Shown here: piece by piece, positions 1 through 8,302 of the stretch
How positions within the stretch are numbered: the first letter of the stretch is position 1
How the letters are laid out: every line of letters starts with the position of its first letter
The notes under the pieces: model-generated
Told to the model about the DNA's origin: nothing
The model's input: the letters and a program-made list of their open reading frames with translations, nothing else
Database searches by the model: none
NCBI GenBank assembly: GCA_002316835.1
Contig: DCEG01000037.1
Location: 30,233-60,868, forward strand
DNA length: 30,636 nucleotides
DNA from: Bacteroidales bacterium UBA1035
Lineage (GTDB): Bacteria; Bacteroidota; Bacteroidia; Bacteroidales; Dysgonomonadaceae
Direction of reading: 5' to 3'
Made by a program: the position numbers and the translations under genes

Positions 1-1
1 G

Positions 2-76
2 TGGGCGTTGACGGATTCGAACCGCCGACCCTCTGCTTGTAAGGCAGATGCTCTGAACCAGCTGAGCTAAACGCCC
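2..76 (-). tRNA. tRNA-Val (anticodon UAC)
   Basis: Read on the minus strand this folds into a complete cloverleaf. The acceptor stem GGGCGTT pairs with AACGCCC, the D arm contains GCTCAGCTGG, and the anticodon stem TCTGC/GCAGA encloses the loop CTTACAA, so the anticodon is TAC (UAC), reading valine GUN codons. The T arm carries TTCGAAT. The discriminator base is A at position 2 and position 1 is C, so a genomically encoded CCA may continue beyond the window edge, which cannot be seen. Confidence 0.95.
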
Positions 77-137
77 GAAAAACACTTTTTCTCATCTTTT
101 CTATCTCGCTTGGCAGTTGCTTTCTGAAAAAGTGATG

Positions 138-168
138 CAAAGATAAGCCGATTTTAGTTTGTGACAAA
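138..168 (-). promoter_or_regulatory. Probable Bacteroidota promoter for tRNA-Val
   Basis: On the minus strand TATCTTTG (145-138) matches the Bacteroidota -7 box TAnnTTTG. A TTTG (168-165) lies 19 bases upstream, as expected for the -33 box. The predicted start is about 55 bases before the mature tRNA 5' end at 76. Confidence 0.6.
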
Positions 169-177
169 ATATTTTGC

Positions 178-201
178 AAATATTTTTACAAATATTTTTA
201 C
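178..201. repeat. 12-bp perfect tandem duplication
   Basis: AAATATTTTTAC occurs twice head to tail (178-189 and 190-201). It lies in the AT-rich 280-base gap between the divergent tRNA-Val and purB, just upstream of the probable purB -7 box. Nothing else with a recognisable function was seen in this gap apart from the two promoters. Confidence 0.7.
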
Positions 202-218
202 GGCACTGTAATTATGAC

Positions 219-226
219 TATTTTTG
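219..226 (+). promoter_or_regulatory. Candidate -7 box for purB
   Basis: TATTTTTG fits TAnnTTTG. No good TTTG -33 box lies at the usual distance, only a T-rich stretch. If it is used, the purB leader is about 127 bases. The match alone is weak in such AT-rich DNA. Confidence 0.35.
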
Positions 227-356
227 TACTCTCAATTGAAAGAAAAATTGGAAGTTACTTATTCGGTAAGTACTGAAAATCAAAATATGATGAGTGAAGT
301 AGGGTAGAAAGCGATTTTCATCCACTTCGAAATCTGTAAAACCAATGCGTTAACAA

Positions 357-1700
357 ATGAAACTCGACGAACTATCCGCCATTTCCCCTATTGACGGACG
401 ATATAGAGACAAAACCAGTGAATTGGCTGTCTATTTCTCTGAATATGCTCTGATCAAATACCGCTCACAAGTAGAAGTGGAATATTTTATTTCACTTTGC
501 AGACTTGGAATTTCACCACTTGATAAAGTGGATAAGTCTGTTTTTAGCGTTTTGAGAAAGATTACTGAAGACTTCTCGGAAAAAGATGCACAGCGCATTA
601 AAGATATTGAAAAGGTAACGAACCACGATGTTAAAGCAGTAGAATATTTTCTGAAAGAAAAATTTGACGAATTACATCTCGAAGAATTTAAAGAATTCAT
701 TCATTTTGGACTTACGTCGCAGGATATCAACAATACGGCAACACCGATGATGTGGAAAGACGCATTGCAAAAAGCATATATTCCGCAGTTGGAAGATTTG
801 ATTTCGTTGATCGGTAAGTTTGCCGAAGACTGGAAGGAAGTCTCTATGCTGGCTCGCACACACGGACAACCGGCTTCACCTACACGACTGGGAAAAGAAA
901 TAAAGGTTTTTGAGTATAGGCTTCGAAACCAAACTGAAGTATTGAAGCATATTCCCGCAAAAGCTAAATTCGGTGGTGCAACAGGCAATTTCAATGCTCA
1001 CAAGGTTGCATATCCGCAAGTTGATTGGAAGGATTTTGGAAATAAGTTTTTGTTGGACAATTTAGGATTGATTCGCGAGGAGTACACCACACAAATATCC
1101 AACTATGATGCTTTGGCGGCTTCGTTCGACGCTCTTAAGCGCATCAATACGATTCTTATTGACTTTACGCGTGACATGTGGCAATACATTTCGATGGAAT
1201 ATTTCAAACAGCGTATCAAAGAAGGTGAAGTAGGGTCATCGGCCATGCCGCACAAAGTAAATCCCATCGATTTTGAAAATGCTGAGGGAAATTTAGGTAT
1301 CGCCAACGCCTTGTTGGAACATTTGGCTGCAAAACTTCCAATTTCGAGGCTACAACGGGATTTAACTGATTCGACAGTGATACGTAACATTGGAATGCCA
1401 TTGGCACATGGATTAATTGCAGTAAAAAGTACAACAAAAGGCCTGCATAAGTTGTTGTTAAATGAAGAAGCCATAGAACGAGATTTAGAAAATAATTGGG
1501 CAGTAGTGGCAGAAGGCATTCAAACCATTCTTCGTCGAGAAGGATATCCAAAGCCTTACGAAGCATTGAAGGATTTAACACGTACAAACCGGCATATTAC
1601 AAGAGAAAGTATTTCGAATTTCATAGATACGTTAGACGTTAACAAAGAAATAAAGAAAGAACTAAAGGCAATATCACCAAAAAATTATACAGGAATTTAA
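357..1700 (+). CDS. purB: Adenylosuccinate lyase
   Basis: Cytoplasmic lyase that removes fumarate twice in purine synthesis: from SAICAR, and from adenylosuccinate to give AMP. The 447-residue length and layout fit the E. coli PurB type (456 residues). The superfamily signature runs SSAMPHKVNP at residues 294-303, containing the flexible-loop catalytic serine (294/295). THGQPASPT places the general-acid histidine near residue 169, close to E. coli His171, and TSQDINNTA lies further upstream. The start is the ATG at 357; no Shine-Dalgarno is visible, normal for Bacteroidota. It leads a plus-strand housekeeping run, but 109 bases separate it from the next gene, so cotranscription is not certain. 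No anomaly seen. Confidence 0.97.
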   Translation: MKLDELSAISPIDGRYRDKTSELAVYFSEYALIKYRSQVEVEYFISLCRLGISPLDKVDKSVFSVLRKITEDFSEKDAQRIKDIEKVTNHDVKAVEYFLKEKFDELHLEEFKEFIHFGLTSQDINNTATPMMWKDALQKAYIPQLEDLISLIGKFAEDWKEVSMLARTHGQPASPTRLGKEIKVFEYRLRNQTEVLKHIPAKAKFGGATGNFNAHKVAYPQVDWKDFGNKFLLDNLGLIREEYTTQISNYDALAASFDALKRINTILIDFTRDMWQYISMEYFKQRIKEGEVGSSAMPHKVNPIDFENAEGNLGIANALLEHLAAKLPISRLQRDLTDSTVIRNIGMPLAHGLIAVKSTTKGLHKLLLNEEAIERDLENNWAVVAEGIQTILRREGYPKPYEALKDLTRTNRHITRESISNFIDTLDVNKEIKKELKAISPKNYTGI

Positions 1701-1809
1701 TTGGCAGAAATAACTTTTCTGCACAAGACATGGAAACAAAAAAGTTTTAGGTAATTATTTAAAAAAGAAACCGTGAGGTTATTGATAATTAAAATTTAGA
1801 AAGGGAAAA

Positions 1810-2928
1810 ATGACAACTAACAACAACGATTCGCGACCCAGCCGGAGTTATGGCAACGCGAACAATGAGAGACACTCTTCTTCAAACAGAAATTACAACA
1901 TTGAGAGAAGACCACAGCGCGAAGATGGCAACTATCGTCCGTCTTATGAGGAGAACTATAACCGGAACTACGACAATAATCCTAGCAGTTCCGATGGAGG
2001 TAAGAAGCGACGTCCGAGAGTAGGAGAGAGAGTATCTTCCGGAGGTCACAGTGGAGGCGGAGGTGAAAGAAATTACAACACATACAGTAATGCCCCGGGC
2101 AGGAGCCGGAACGTTCAGCCTGTGAGTCATGGTTCGCAGGGCCCGAAAAAACTCGTAAAGAAGAAAAAAATATTTAAGCAGATTAAATACAAGGAGAATG
2201 CTGATCCCACGGCTCCTATTCGTCTCAATAAATACCTGGCTAATGCCGGAGTTTGTTCGCGTCGCGAAGCCGATGAGTTCATACAGGCCGGTGTTGTGAA
2301 AGTAAATGGTGAGGTGGTTACCGAATTAGGTACAAAAATTACTCGTGCCGATGAAGTGATGTTCAACGATCAACCGGTAACGTTGGAAAGTAAAGTTTAT
2401 GTTTTGCTGAATAAACCAAAAGGATTCGTTACTACGACCGACGATCCCGAAAATCGCAAAACGGTGATGGATTTAGTAAAAGCGGCTTGTAAAGAGCGAA
2501 TTTATCCTGTAGGACGCCTTGACAGAGCTACAACGGGAGTTTTGCTTTTAACAAATGACGGAGATCTGGCATCAAAACTCACACACCCGAAATATGAAAA
2601 ACGTAAAATCTATCAGGTGTGGCTTGATAAACCGGTTGCTATGGAACATATGCAAGCCATTGCCGATGGTATAGAACTGGAAGACGGTGAAATTCATGCT
2701 GATGCCATTAGTTACGTCACTGAAGAAGATTTGAGCCAGGTAGGTATTGAAATTCACTCGGGAAAAAATCGTGTTGTCCGTCGTGTTTTTGAGAAATTAG
2801 GTTATCGGGTTGTGAAACTTGACAGGGTATATTTTGCAGGATTAACGAAGAAAAATCTTTCGCGCGGAAAATGGCGTTATCTATCGGAAAAAGAAGTAAA
2901 TATGCTCAGGATGGGAGCATTTGATTAA
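1810..2928 (+). CDS. RluB/RsuA-family pseudouridine synthase with long disordered N-terminus
   Basis: Predicted to isomerise a uridine in ribosomal RNA to pseudouridine; the subfamily most resembles RluB (23S rRNA), but target choice cannot be read from sequence. Residues 1 to about 110 are low complexity, rich in Asn, Arg, Ser, Gly and Tyr, with NYN/NRN-like repeats, then a Lys-rich stretch. An S4 RNA-binding domain begins at about residue 137 (IRLNKYLANAGVCSRREAD). The catalytic core has GRLDRATTGVLLLTNDGDL with the catalytic aspartate at residue 238. Family members are usually 230-300 residues, so the extra length is all in the tail. A purine-rich AGAAAGGGA precedes the ATG, an unusually good ribosome-binding site for this phylum. 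The exact gene symbol is left blank because RluB, RsuA and RluE/F are hard to separate. Confidence 0.9.
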   Translation: MTTNNNDSRPSRSYGNANNERHSSSNRNYNIERRPQREDGNYRPSYEENYNRNYDNNPSSSDGGKKRRPRVGERVSSGGHSGGGGERNYNTYSNAPGRSRNVQPVSHGSQGPKKLVKKKKIFKQIKYKENADPTAPIRLNKYLANAGVCSRREADEFIQAGVVKVNGEVVTELGTKITRADEVMFNDQPVTLESKVYVLLNKPKGFVTTTDDPENRKTVMDLVKAACKERIYPVGRLDRATTGVLLLTNDGDLASKLTHPKYEKRKIYQVWLDKPVAMEHMQAIADGIELEDGEIHADAISYVTEEDLSQVGIEIHSGKNRVVRRVFEKLGYRVVKLDRVYFAGLTKKNLSRGKWRYLSEKEVNMLRMGAFD

Positions 2929-2934
2929 AACAAG

Positions 2935-2967
2935 AACCCCCAACCTCCTAAAGTGGGCTTTGGGGAT
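2935..2967. repeat. GC-rich palindromic intergenic repeat, copy 1
   Basis: Directly after rluB, CCCCAA (2938-2943) pairs with TTGGGG (2960-2965), and CCTCC pairs imperfectly with GTGGG inside it, making a compact hairpin. Its reverse complement aligns with the element at 3050-3077 over about 28 bases, with the shared pattern AAAG-CCC-TT-AGG-G-TT-GGGG. It could also act as a terminator of rluB, but it has no T-run. Confidence 0.6.
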
Positions 2968-3000
2968 TGAACCATTCATTATTGAAATAATTTAAGTCAC

Positions 3001-3030
3001 TCTGTTTCAGTATGATTTTTCGGAAACAGA
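3001..3030. repeat. 8-bp inverted repeat between the two GC-rich elements
   Basis: TCTGTTTC (3001-3008) is perfectly repeated in inverse as GAAACAGA (3023-3030) with a 14-base spacer. It sits between the mirrored GC-rich elements, so the whole 2935-3077 gap has a roughly palindromic layout. Function unknown. Confidence 0.5.
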
Positions 3031-3049
3031 TTAATAAAAATAGACAGTA

Positions 3050-3077
3050 AAAGTCCCCTTCAGGGGATTTAGGGGTT
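3050..3077. repeat. GC-rich palindromic intergenic repeat, copy 2 (inverted)
   Basis: AAAGTCCCCTTCAGGGG followed by ATTTAGGGGTT ends four bases before the asnS start codon. CCCC (3055-3058) can pair with either GGGG (3063-3066) or GGGG (3072-3075). It is the inverse of copy 1 at 2935-2967. It would form the end of the asnS leader if transcription starts upstream. Confidence 0.6.
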
Positions 3078-3080
3078 ATT

Positions 3081-4478
3081 ATGAAACAACTAAAGAGAAC
3101 AAAGATTGCCGATGCGTTAAAGTCGGAAAAAACCGAAATAGAAGTAAACGTAAAAGGTTGGGTACGTACCCGTCGTGGAAATAAAAACGTTAGTTTTGTA
3201 GCGTTAAATGACGGAACAACCATTAATAATATTCAGTTAGTCATAGATATCGCACAATTTGGTGAAGAATATCTTAAACCCATTACCACAGGTGCCTGCC
3301 TGAATGTAAACGGTAAACTGGTTGAGTCACAGGGACAGGGACAGTCGATGGAAATTCAGGTGACTGAGATTGAAATTTATGGAACTGCTGATCCGGCAAC
3401 TTATCCATTGCAGAAAAAAGGGCATTCGTTGGAGTTTTTACGTGAGATAGCATATCTTCGACCGCGTACTAATACCTTTGGCGCTATTTTCAGGATGCGC
3501 CACCATATGTCGTACGCCATTCACAAGTATTTTAACGATCGTGGATTTTACTATTTCCATACGCCTATTATCACTGCTTCAGATGCTGAAGGTGCCGGTT
3601 CTATGTTTGAGGTTACAACATTGGATATGAACAATGTGCCTAAAACAGAGGAAGGCAAAATCAATTTTTCAGAAGACTTTTTCGGTCGTCAAACTAACCT
3701 GACGGTTTCAGGACAACTCGAAGGCGAGCTTGGTGCGATGGCTTTGGGTGCGATTTATACTTTCGGCCCAACTTTCCGTGCTGAAAACTCAAATACTCCA
3801 CGCCACCTGGCAGAGTTTTGGATGATTGAACCTGAGGTAGCATTTAACAATATCACCGACAATATGAATCTGGCTGAAGATTTTCTGAAATACCTAATTC
3901 AGTACGCGTTGGATAATTGTATGGAGGATATCGAGTTTCTTGCAAAAATGTACGATAGTGAGTTGATTGATCGTCTAAAATTTGTGGTTGACAACGATTT
4001 TGTGCGTTTATCTTACACCGAAGGTGTGAAAATTCTGGAAGAATCGGGACACAAATTCGAATTTCCGGTATATTGGGGTGCTGATCTGCAATCGGAACAC
4101 GAACGCTATTTAGTGGAGAAACATTTCAAATGTCCTGTGATTTTGACTGATTATCCGAAAGATATTAAATCGTTCTACATGAAGCAGAACGAAGATGGAA
4201 AAACTGTTCGTGCTATGGATGTACTTTTTCCGAAAATCGGTGAAATCATTGGCGGGTCGGAACGTGAAGCCGATTACGATAAATTGATGCAACGTGTGAA
4301 AGAGATGGATATGCACATTGATCCGATCTGGTGGTATATTGACATCCGCAAATTCGGAACAGCTCCACACGCCGGGTTCGGACTTGGTTTCGAACGTTTG
4401 ATGCTCTTTGTTACGGGAATGACTAACATTCGCGATGTAATTCCGTTCCCAAGAACACCGAATAACGCTGAGTTTTAA
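3081..4478 (+). CDS. asnS: Asparaginyl-tRNA synthetase
   Basis: Class IIb aminoacyl-tRNA synthetase charging tRNA-Asn with asparagine in the cytoplasm. An N-terminal OB-fold anticodon-binding domain (roughly residues 18-110) contains VKGWVRTRRGNKNVSFVALN. Class II motif 2 is FRAENSNTPRHLAEFWMIEP around residues 232-251. Motif 3, GFGLGFERLMLFVTGMTNIR, lies near residue 435, followed by DVIPFPRTP at the C-terminus. At 465 residues it is the usual AsnRS length. The motif 2 stretch favours AsnRS over AspRS. The ATG lies four bases after a GC-rich repeat, and lepA follows after 13 bases, so the two probably form one transcript. Confidence 0.97.
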   Translation: MKQLKRTKIADALKSEKTEIEVNVKGWVRTRRGNKNVSFVALNDGTTINNIQLVIDIAQFGEEYLKPITTGACLNVNGKLVESQGQGQSMEIQVTEIEIYGTADPATYPLQKKGHSLEFLREIAYLRPRTNTFGAIFRMRHHMSYAIHKYFNDRGFYYFHTPIITASDAEGAGSMFEVTTLDMNNVPKTEEGKINFSEDFFGRQTNLTVSGQLEGELGAMALGAIYTFGPTFRAENSNTPRHLAEFWMIEPEVAFNNITDNMNLAEDFLKYLIQYALDNCMEDIEFLAKMYDSELIDRLKFVVDNDFVRLSYTEGVKILEESGHKFEFPVYWGADLQSEHERYLVEKHFKCPVILTDYPKDIKSFYMKQNEDGKTVRAMDVLFPKIGEIIGGSEREADYDKLMQRVKEMDMHIDPIWWYIDIRKFGTAPHAGFGLGFERLMLFVTGMTNIRDVIPFPRTPNNAEF

Positions 4479-4491
4479 GAACTATTTTTAA

Positions 4492-6276
4492 ATGAAGAAT
4501 ATACGCAATTTTTGCATCATAGCTCATATCGATCACGGAAAAAGTACGCTTGCCGATCGCTTGTTGGAATTCACCAAAACGATTGATAAAGATCAAAAGT
4601 CCCAGGTGCTTGACAGTATGGATCTGGAACGTGAACGCGGCATCACTATTAAGAGTACCGCCGTTCAGATGGATTATGAGTATGGTGGTGAGAAATATAT
4701 TTTAAACTTAATAGATACTCCGGGACACGTGGATTTTTCGTACGAAGTATCCCGATCCATTGCCGCTTGTGAAGGAGCCTTACTGATTGTAGATGCTGCA
4801 CAGGGAATTCAGGCGCAAACCATCTCCAACGTCTATATGGCTATCGAACATGATTTGGAGATTATTCCTATTGTTAACAAAGTAGACCTGGAGAGTGCAA
4901 TGCCCGATGAAGTAGAAGATCAGATCATTGAACTGCTTGGAATTCCACGAACTGACATTATTCGTGCGAGCGGAAAAACAGGAATTGGGATCGAAGAGAT
5001 CCTCTCAGCGGTTATCGAACGTGTGCCTGCACCGCAAGGTGATCCTGACGCTCCGCTTCAGGCATTGATTTTCGATTCGGTATTTAATTCGTTTCGTGGA
5101 ATTATTGCTTATTTTAAGATCGTAAACGGAAGTATTGCCAAAGGCGATTTGGTGAAATTTGTTAATACGGGAAAGGAATACGATGCAGATGAAGTAGGTA
5201 TTCTACGTCTTGGAATGGAGCCTCGTCAAAGTGTGGGTTGCGGTAACGTAGGTTATATTATTTCCGGGATTAAAACATCTAAGGAAGTAAAAGTAGGTGA
5301 CACTATTACGCACGTTAAAAATCCGTGTGAAAAAGCTATTTCAGGTTTCGAAGAAGTAAAGCCGATGGTTTTTGCCGGTGTTTATCCCATAGAGAGTGAA
5401 GATTTTGAGAATTTGCGTGCATCACTTGAAAAATTACAATTAAATGATGCCTCGCTCACATTCCAACCCGAGTCGTCGGTTGCGTTAGGTTTTGGATTTC
5501 GTTGTGGTTTTCTCGGATTATTGCACATGGAGATAATTCAGGAACGCTTGGAACGTGAATTTAATATGGACGTGATTACTACTGTTCCCAACGTTTCGTA
5601 CAAGGTGTACGATAAAAAAGGGATCATGAAGGAAGTGCACAATCCCGCGGGATTACCCGATCCAACGCTCATCGAACATATCGATGAACCGTACATTCGT
5701 TCATCAATAATTACAAGCACCACGTACATCGGACCGATTATGACATTGTGTCTCGGTAAGCGCGGTATTCTTATTAAACAGGAGTATATCTCGGGTGATA
5801 GGGTGGAAATTATTTTTGATTTGCCGTTAGGTGAAATTGTTATTGATTTTTACGATAAATTGAAAAGTATATCCAAGGGATATGCTTCATTCGATTATCA
5901 TATTCACGATTTTCGTCCCTCAAAACTGGTTAAACTCGATATCCTGCTCAACGGCGAGCCGGTAGATGCGCTTTCCACACTTACTCACGCTGATAATGCA
6001 CAGTCCTTCGGACGCAGAATGTGTGAGAAACTGAAAGAGTTAATTCCGCGTCAGCAATTCGATATCGCCATTCAGGCGGCAATCGGGGCAAAAATTATTG
6101 CCCGGGAAACGGTGAAAGCCGTTCGCAAAGACGTTACTGCTAAATGTTACGGTGGTGATATTTCGCGTAAACGAAAGTTGCTTGAAAAGCAAAAAGAAGG
6201 TAAAAAGCGAATGAAACAAGTGGGTAACGTAGAAGTTCCGCAGAAGGCATTTCTGGCAGTGCTAAAACTTGATTAA
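4492..6276 (+). CDS. lepA: Elongation factor 4 (ribosomal back-translocase LepA)
   Basis: Ribosome-bound translational GTPase that back-translocates or remodels stalled ribosomes and influences 30S assembly. The G1 P-loop AHIDHGKST is at residues 11-19, G3 DTPGH at 75-79 and G4 NKVD at 129-132. The LepA-specific C-terminal region is present, ending with GGDISRKRKLLEKQKEGKKR and a basic tail. The 594-residue length is typical. It lies 13 bases behind asnS. A strong hairpin terminator 15 bases past the stop closes the run. Confidence 0.97.
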   Translation: MKNIRNFCIIAHIDHGKSTLADRLLEFTKTIDKDQKSQVLDSMDLERERGITIKSTAVQMDYEYGGEKYILNLIDTPGHVDFSYEVSRSIAACEGALLIVDAAQGIQAQTISNVYMAIEHDLEIIPIVNKVDLESAMPDEVEDQIIELLGIPRTDIIRASGKTGIGIEEILSAVIERVPAPQGDPDAPLQALIFDSVFNSFRGIIAYFKIVNGSIAKGDLVKFVNTGKEYDADEVGILRLGMEPRQSVGCGNVGYIISGIKTSKEVKVGDTITHVKNPCEKAISGFEEVKPMVFAGVYPIESEDFENLRASLEKLQLNDASLTFQPESSVALGFGFRCGFLGLLHMEIIQERLEREFNMDVITTVPNVSYKVYDKKGIMKEVHNPAGLPDPTLIEHIDEPYIRSSIITSTTYIGPIMTLCLGKRGILIKQEYISGDRVEIIFDLPLGEIVIDFYDKLKSISKGYASFDYHIHDFRPSKLVKLDILLNGEPVDALSTLTHADNAQSFGRRMCEKLKELIPRQQFDIAIQAAIGAKIIARETVKAVRKDVTAKCYGGDISRKRKLLEKQKEGKKRMKQVGNVEVPQKAFLAVLKLD

Positions 6277-6290
6277 ACAGCTATATAAAC

Positions 6291-6320
6291 AAAATCTCCC
6301 TGAATTTCGGGGAGATTTTT
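6291..6320. terminator. Intrinsic terminator between convergent lepA and bactofilin gene
   Basis: AAAATCTCCC (6291-6300) pairs with GGGAGATTTT (6310-6319) around a 9-base loop, followed by further T on the plus strand. On the minus strand the stem ends in TTTT as well, so it may serve both converging transcripts. Confidence 0.85.
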
Positions 6321-6345
6321 TATTGATATATTTTAGAACTGTTTT

Positions 6346-6738
6346 TTAGCGATTTTTGTCATCCTTTGCTGGAATGGAAGTTGCTTGTTTCATGGTTAAA
6401 TTGCCATTATATTTTCCACCCATTTCTATTTCCACATTATCAGCTTGAATATTTCCGTTTACCACTCCGGTGTTTTTTATATTCAATTCCTTACATTCTA
6501 TATCCCCAAAAATATTTCCGTAAATAATAATGCGGTCACTTTTTAAATTCCCGATCACTTTGGCCTTTTCGCCGATCACAATACCTTTTGACAGAGACAA
6601 ATTTCCTTCAATAGTACCGTCAATGCGTATAATGTTTTCTCCTTTAATGTCGCCTTTAAAGATGATATCAATACCAATTACGGTGTCTATTGCTTGTGAT
6701 TCAATGGAATGATTGCTGCTTTTGCGGTTGCTTTTCAT
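6346..6738 (-). CDS. Bactofilin (polymer-forming cytoskeletal protein)
   Basis: Bactofilins polymerise without nucleotide into a right-handed beta-helix scaffold at the inner membrane. The central region (about residues 18-110) shows the family's regular glycine/valine-spaced beta-turn repeats, such as IIRIDGTIEGNLSLSKGIVI and VIGNLKSDRIIIYGNIFGDI, with short disordered tails either side. The 130-residue length is typical. It starts nine bases after the stop of the M23 peptidase gene and is probably cotranscribed. Bactofilin plus LytM peptidase pairs control local wall cutting and cell shape in Helicobacter, Caulobacter-type and Bacteroidota species (known family context); that role here is inferred. 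Confidence 0.92.
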   Translation of the reverse strand: MKSNRKSSNHSIESQAIDTVIGIDIIFKGDIKGENIIRIDGTIEGNLSLSKGIVIGEKAKVIGNLKSDRIIIYGNIFGDIECKELNIKNTGVVNGNIQADNVEIEMGGKYNGNLTMKQATSIPAKDDKNR

Positions 6739-6747
6739 TTGGTATTA

Positions 6748-7593
6748 TTATTGAAAATTGAAGTAGTCGTTCGGGTTTACTTTTTCGTTGTTTTTAATAA
6801 TTTCGTAATGAAGGTGTGGTCCTGAGCTTCGTCCTGTACTCCCAAGCTTACCGATAATTTGTCCGGATTCAATTTTGTCGCTTTCCGAAACAGATATTTC
6901 CGACAAATGGCCGTAAAGTGTTTTCAAATTATTTTCGTGCTTTACAATCACGCACTTTCCGTATCCTCCATACCAACCGGCAAATTCCACTGTGCCGTTT
7001 GCGGTTGTTCTAATCGAAGCGCCTCTTTCACCTTTAATATCGATTCCTGAATGATACTCAGCGCCGTGTCCTGTAAATGGATTTCTTCTGTAGCCGTATT
7101 TTGAGATGATGTTATCTGAAAGAGTAGGATTTCCAATAGGAACACTTTTTAAAGTTTCCTCTAAATCATTGAGTTGTTCTTTGTAAAAATCGGCTAATTC
7201 ATTAATTTTTATCACATCTATGTTTTCGGGACCACCCATATTCTCAAAGTTCATTTGAGCAAGTCCTCGCGAGTCTAATAATTGATTTATCCGGAATATA
7301 CTTTCATCAATCGATTGAAAGGTCTGGCGAGCTTTGGGGACGTTAATAAGATTTTTTATTTTATCGGCCTTTTCTATTTCAGCCTGATATATTTCACTGG
7401 TACGATGAAATATAGTAAACCCCAATGCCGTAATTAAGCAAAGAATAACTAAAACAACTACAGCGAAGTATTTTTTCCAATGCAGAAGTAACTTAGTCGG
7501 AATAAGAAGGGTTCTGTTTCCTTTTCCCTCTGTATTAATAATTAAAATGGATGTTTTGCGATTGCGCATTTTGATTTTCCGGAAAAAGCACAA
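6748..7593 (-). CDS. Membrane-anchored M23 (LytM) peptidase
   Basis: Predicted zinc endopeptidase acting on peptidoglycan cross-links in the periplasm. One transmembrane helix lies near residues 41-63, then a coiled-coil-like linker (about 65-150), then an M23 domain. The metal ligands are visible: HSGID gives His181 and Asp185, and GPHLHYE gives His260/His262, with GHL at His229. The active site therefore looks complete. The gene pairs with the downstream bactofilin. The start is uncertain: Met9 (7569) suits the family's short basic N-terminus, and a candidate -7 box at 7605-7612 would give it a 29-base leader, against about 5 bases for 7593. Confidence 0.92.
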   Translation of the reverse strand: MCFFRKIKMRNRKTSILIINTEGKGNRTLLIPTKLLLHWKKYFAVVVLVILCLITALGFTIFHRTSEIYQAEIEKADKIKNLINVPKARQTFQSIDESIFRINQLLDSRGLAQMNFENMGGPENIDVIKINELADFYKEQLNDLEETLKSVPIGNPTLSDNIISKYGYRRNPFTGHGAEYHSGIDIKGERGASIRTTANGTVEFAGWYGGYGKCVIVKHENNLKTLYGHLSEISVSESDKIESGQIIGKLGSTGRSSGPHLHYEIIKNNEKVNPNDYFNFQ

Positions 7594-7604
7594 AGAAATT
7601 TTTG

Positions 7605-7612
7605 CAAAAATA
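7605..7612 (-). promoter_or_regulatory. Candidate -7 box for M23-bactofilin operon
   Basis: TATTTTTG on the minus strand fits TAnnTTTG, with no clear -33 box. The rest of the 259-base divergent gap (7594-7852) is very AT-rich. It also holds an 8-bp inverted repeat, AAAGTGTT (7670-7677) with AACACTTT (7696-7703), which may be an operator or chance. Confidence 0.35.
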
Positions 7613-7770
7613 ATTTTTTATTTTGAAAGGGATATTAACCTTTATGGTAAAAAATCTAAAATTATTCCTAAAGTGTTTCATTTGTTTCTAATTATAACAC
7701 TTTGTTGAAAATATTCTCACTTTTTTATTCTGTAGCCTAAATTTTATGCAATGTTGTTTTTTTGCTTAAT

Positions 7771-7800
7771 TTTGTTTTTGTAACAGCCAATATAATTTTG
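7771..7800 (+). promoter_or_regulatory. Probable promoter for the small secreted protein gene
   Basis: TTTG (7771-7774) and TAATTTTG (7793-7800) are spaced by 18 bases, close to the Bacteroidota -33/-7 arrangement. Transcription would start about 49 bases before the ATG at 7853. A second TAATTTTG at 7767-7774 overlaps the -33 box. Confidence 0.5.
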
Positions 7801-7852
7801 AAAAATAGTATATTATTGATTCTTAGTATAAATAATTAAAATAATTACAAAA

Positions 7853-8254
7853 ATGAAATCAAAACTCTTTTTATTGACACTTTTTGTTATCAGTAGTATA
7901 TCGTTTGCTAATGCGCAATACGTGAATGAAGTAGCAATAAGCGACATCGATGCTGATTATGTGATGGTCTGGTCGGATTCGGGACCGATTTTAAGTACTA
8001 AAGTAACTGTTCGTATTGATTACGGTCAAGGGGGAAGAACACCTCAAATTACCGACGAACGCCGCCGCCCAATGACGTTCAACGGAATGCTTGGTGTTCT
8101 TAATATGATGAGCCGGAATGGATTTGAACTCTTTGAAATCATCCGCAGTGAAAAAGATAATCAGGAATTTTATTTATTAAGGAGAAAAAACTCGTTTTCT
8201 GACTACAATAACAGTGGAACTGTGGATTACGACTCAAGCCTACGGAGCCGTTAA
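7853..8254 (+). CDS. Small secreted protein of unknown function
   Basis: Not confidently recognised. The first 21 residues form a classic signal peptide (MKSKLFLLTLFVISSISFANA, cleaving before QYVNE), with no lipobox cysteine, so a soluble periplasmic or secreted protein is likely. The mature part has about 112 residues. Its ending, with an aromatic NGFELFEII followed by EFYLLRRKN, resembles the DUF4177 pattern of a GWELV-type motif followed by a lysine/arginine-rich last strand; that is a weak similarity only. It stands alone between the divergent M23 gene and the convergent sulfatase gene, with its own promoter and terminator. Confidence 0.7.
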   Translation: MKSKLFLLTLFVISSISFANAQYVNEVAISDIDADYVMVWSDSGPILSTKVTVRIDYGQGGRTPQITDERRRPMTFNGMLGVLNMMSRNGFELFEIIRSEKDNQEFYLLRRKNSFSDYNNSGTVDYDSSLRSR

Positions 8255-8277
8255 TAAAAAACAGCTTAATCAATTAC

Positions 8278-8302
8278 AAAAGAACCTGAATCAGGTTCTT
8301 TT
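8278..8302. terminator. Bidirectional terminator between small secreted protein and sulfatase genes
   Basis: AAAAGAACC (8278-8286) pairs with GGTTCTTTT (8294-8302) around TGAATCA, then more T on the plus strand. It abuts the sulfatase stop codon, and its minus-strand copy also ends in TTTT. Confidence 0.8.

Noticed and set aside
1103..1587. Long antisense frames within purB
   Set aside because: They mirror a well-conserved gene, have no recognisable protein features, and have no promoter.
1704..1722. Hairpin GCAGAAA/TTTCTGC after purB as a terminator
   Set aside because: It has no T-run after the stem; too weak to call.
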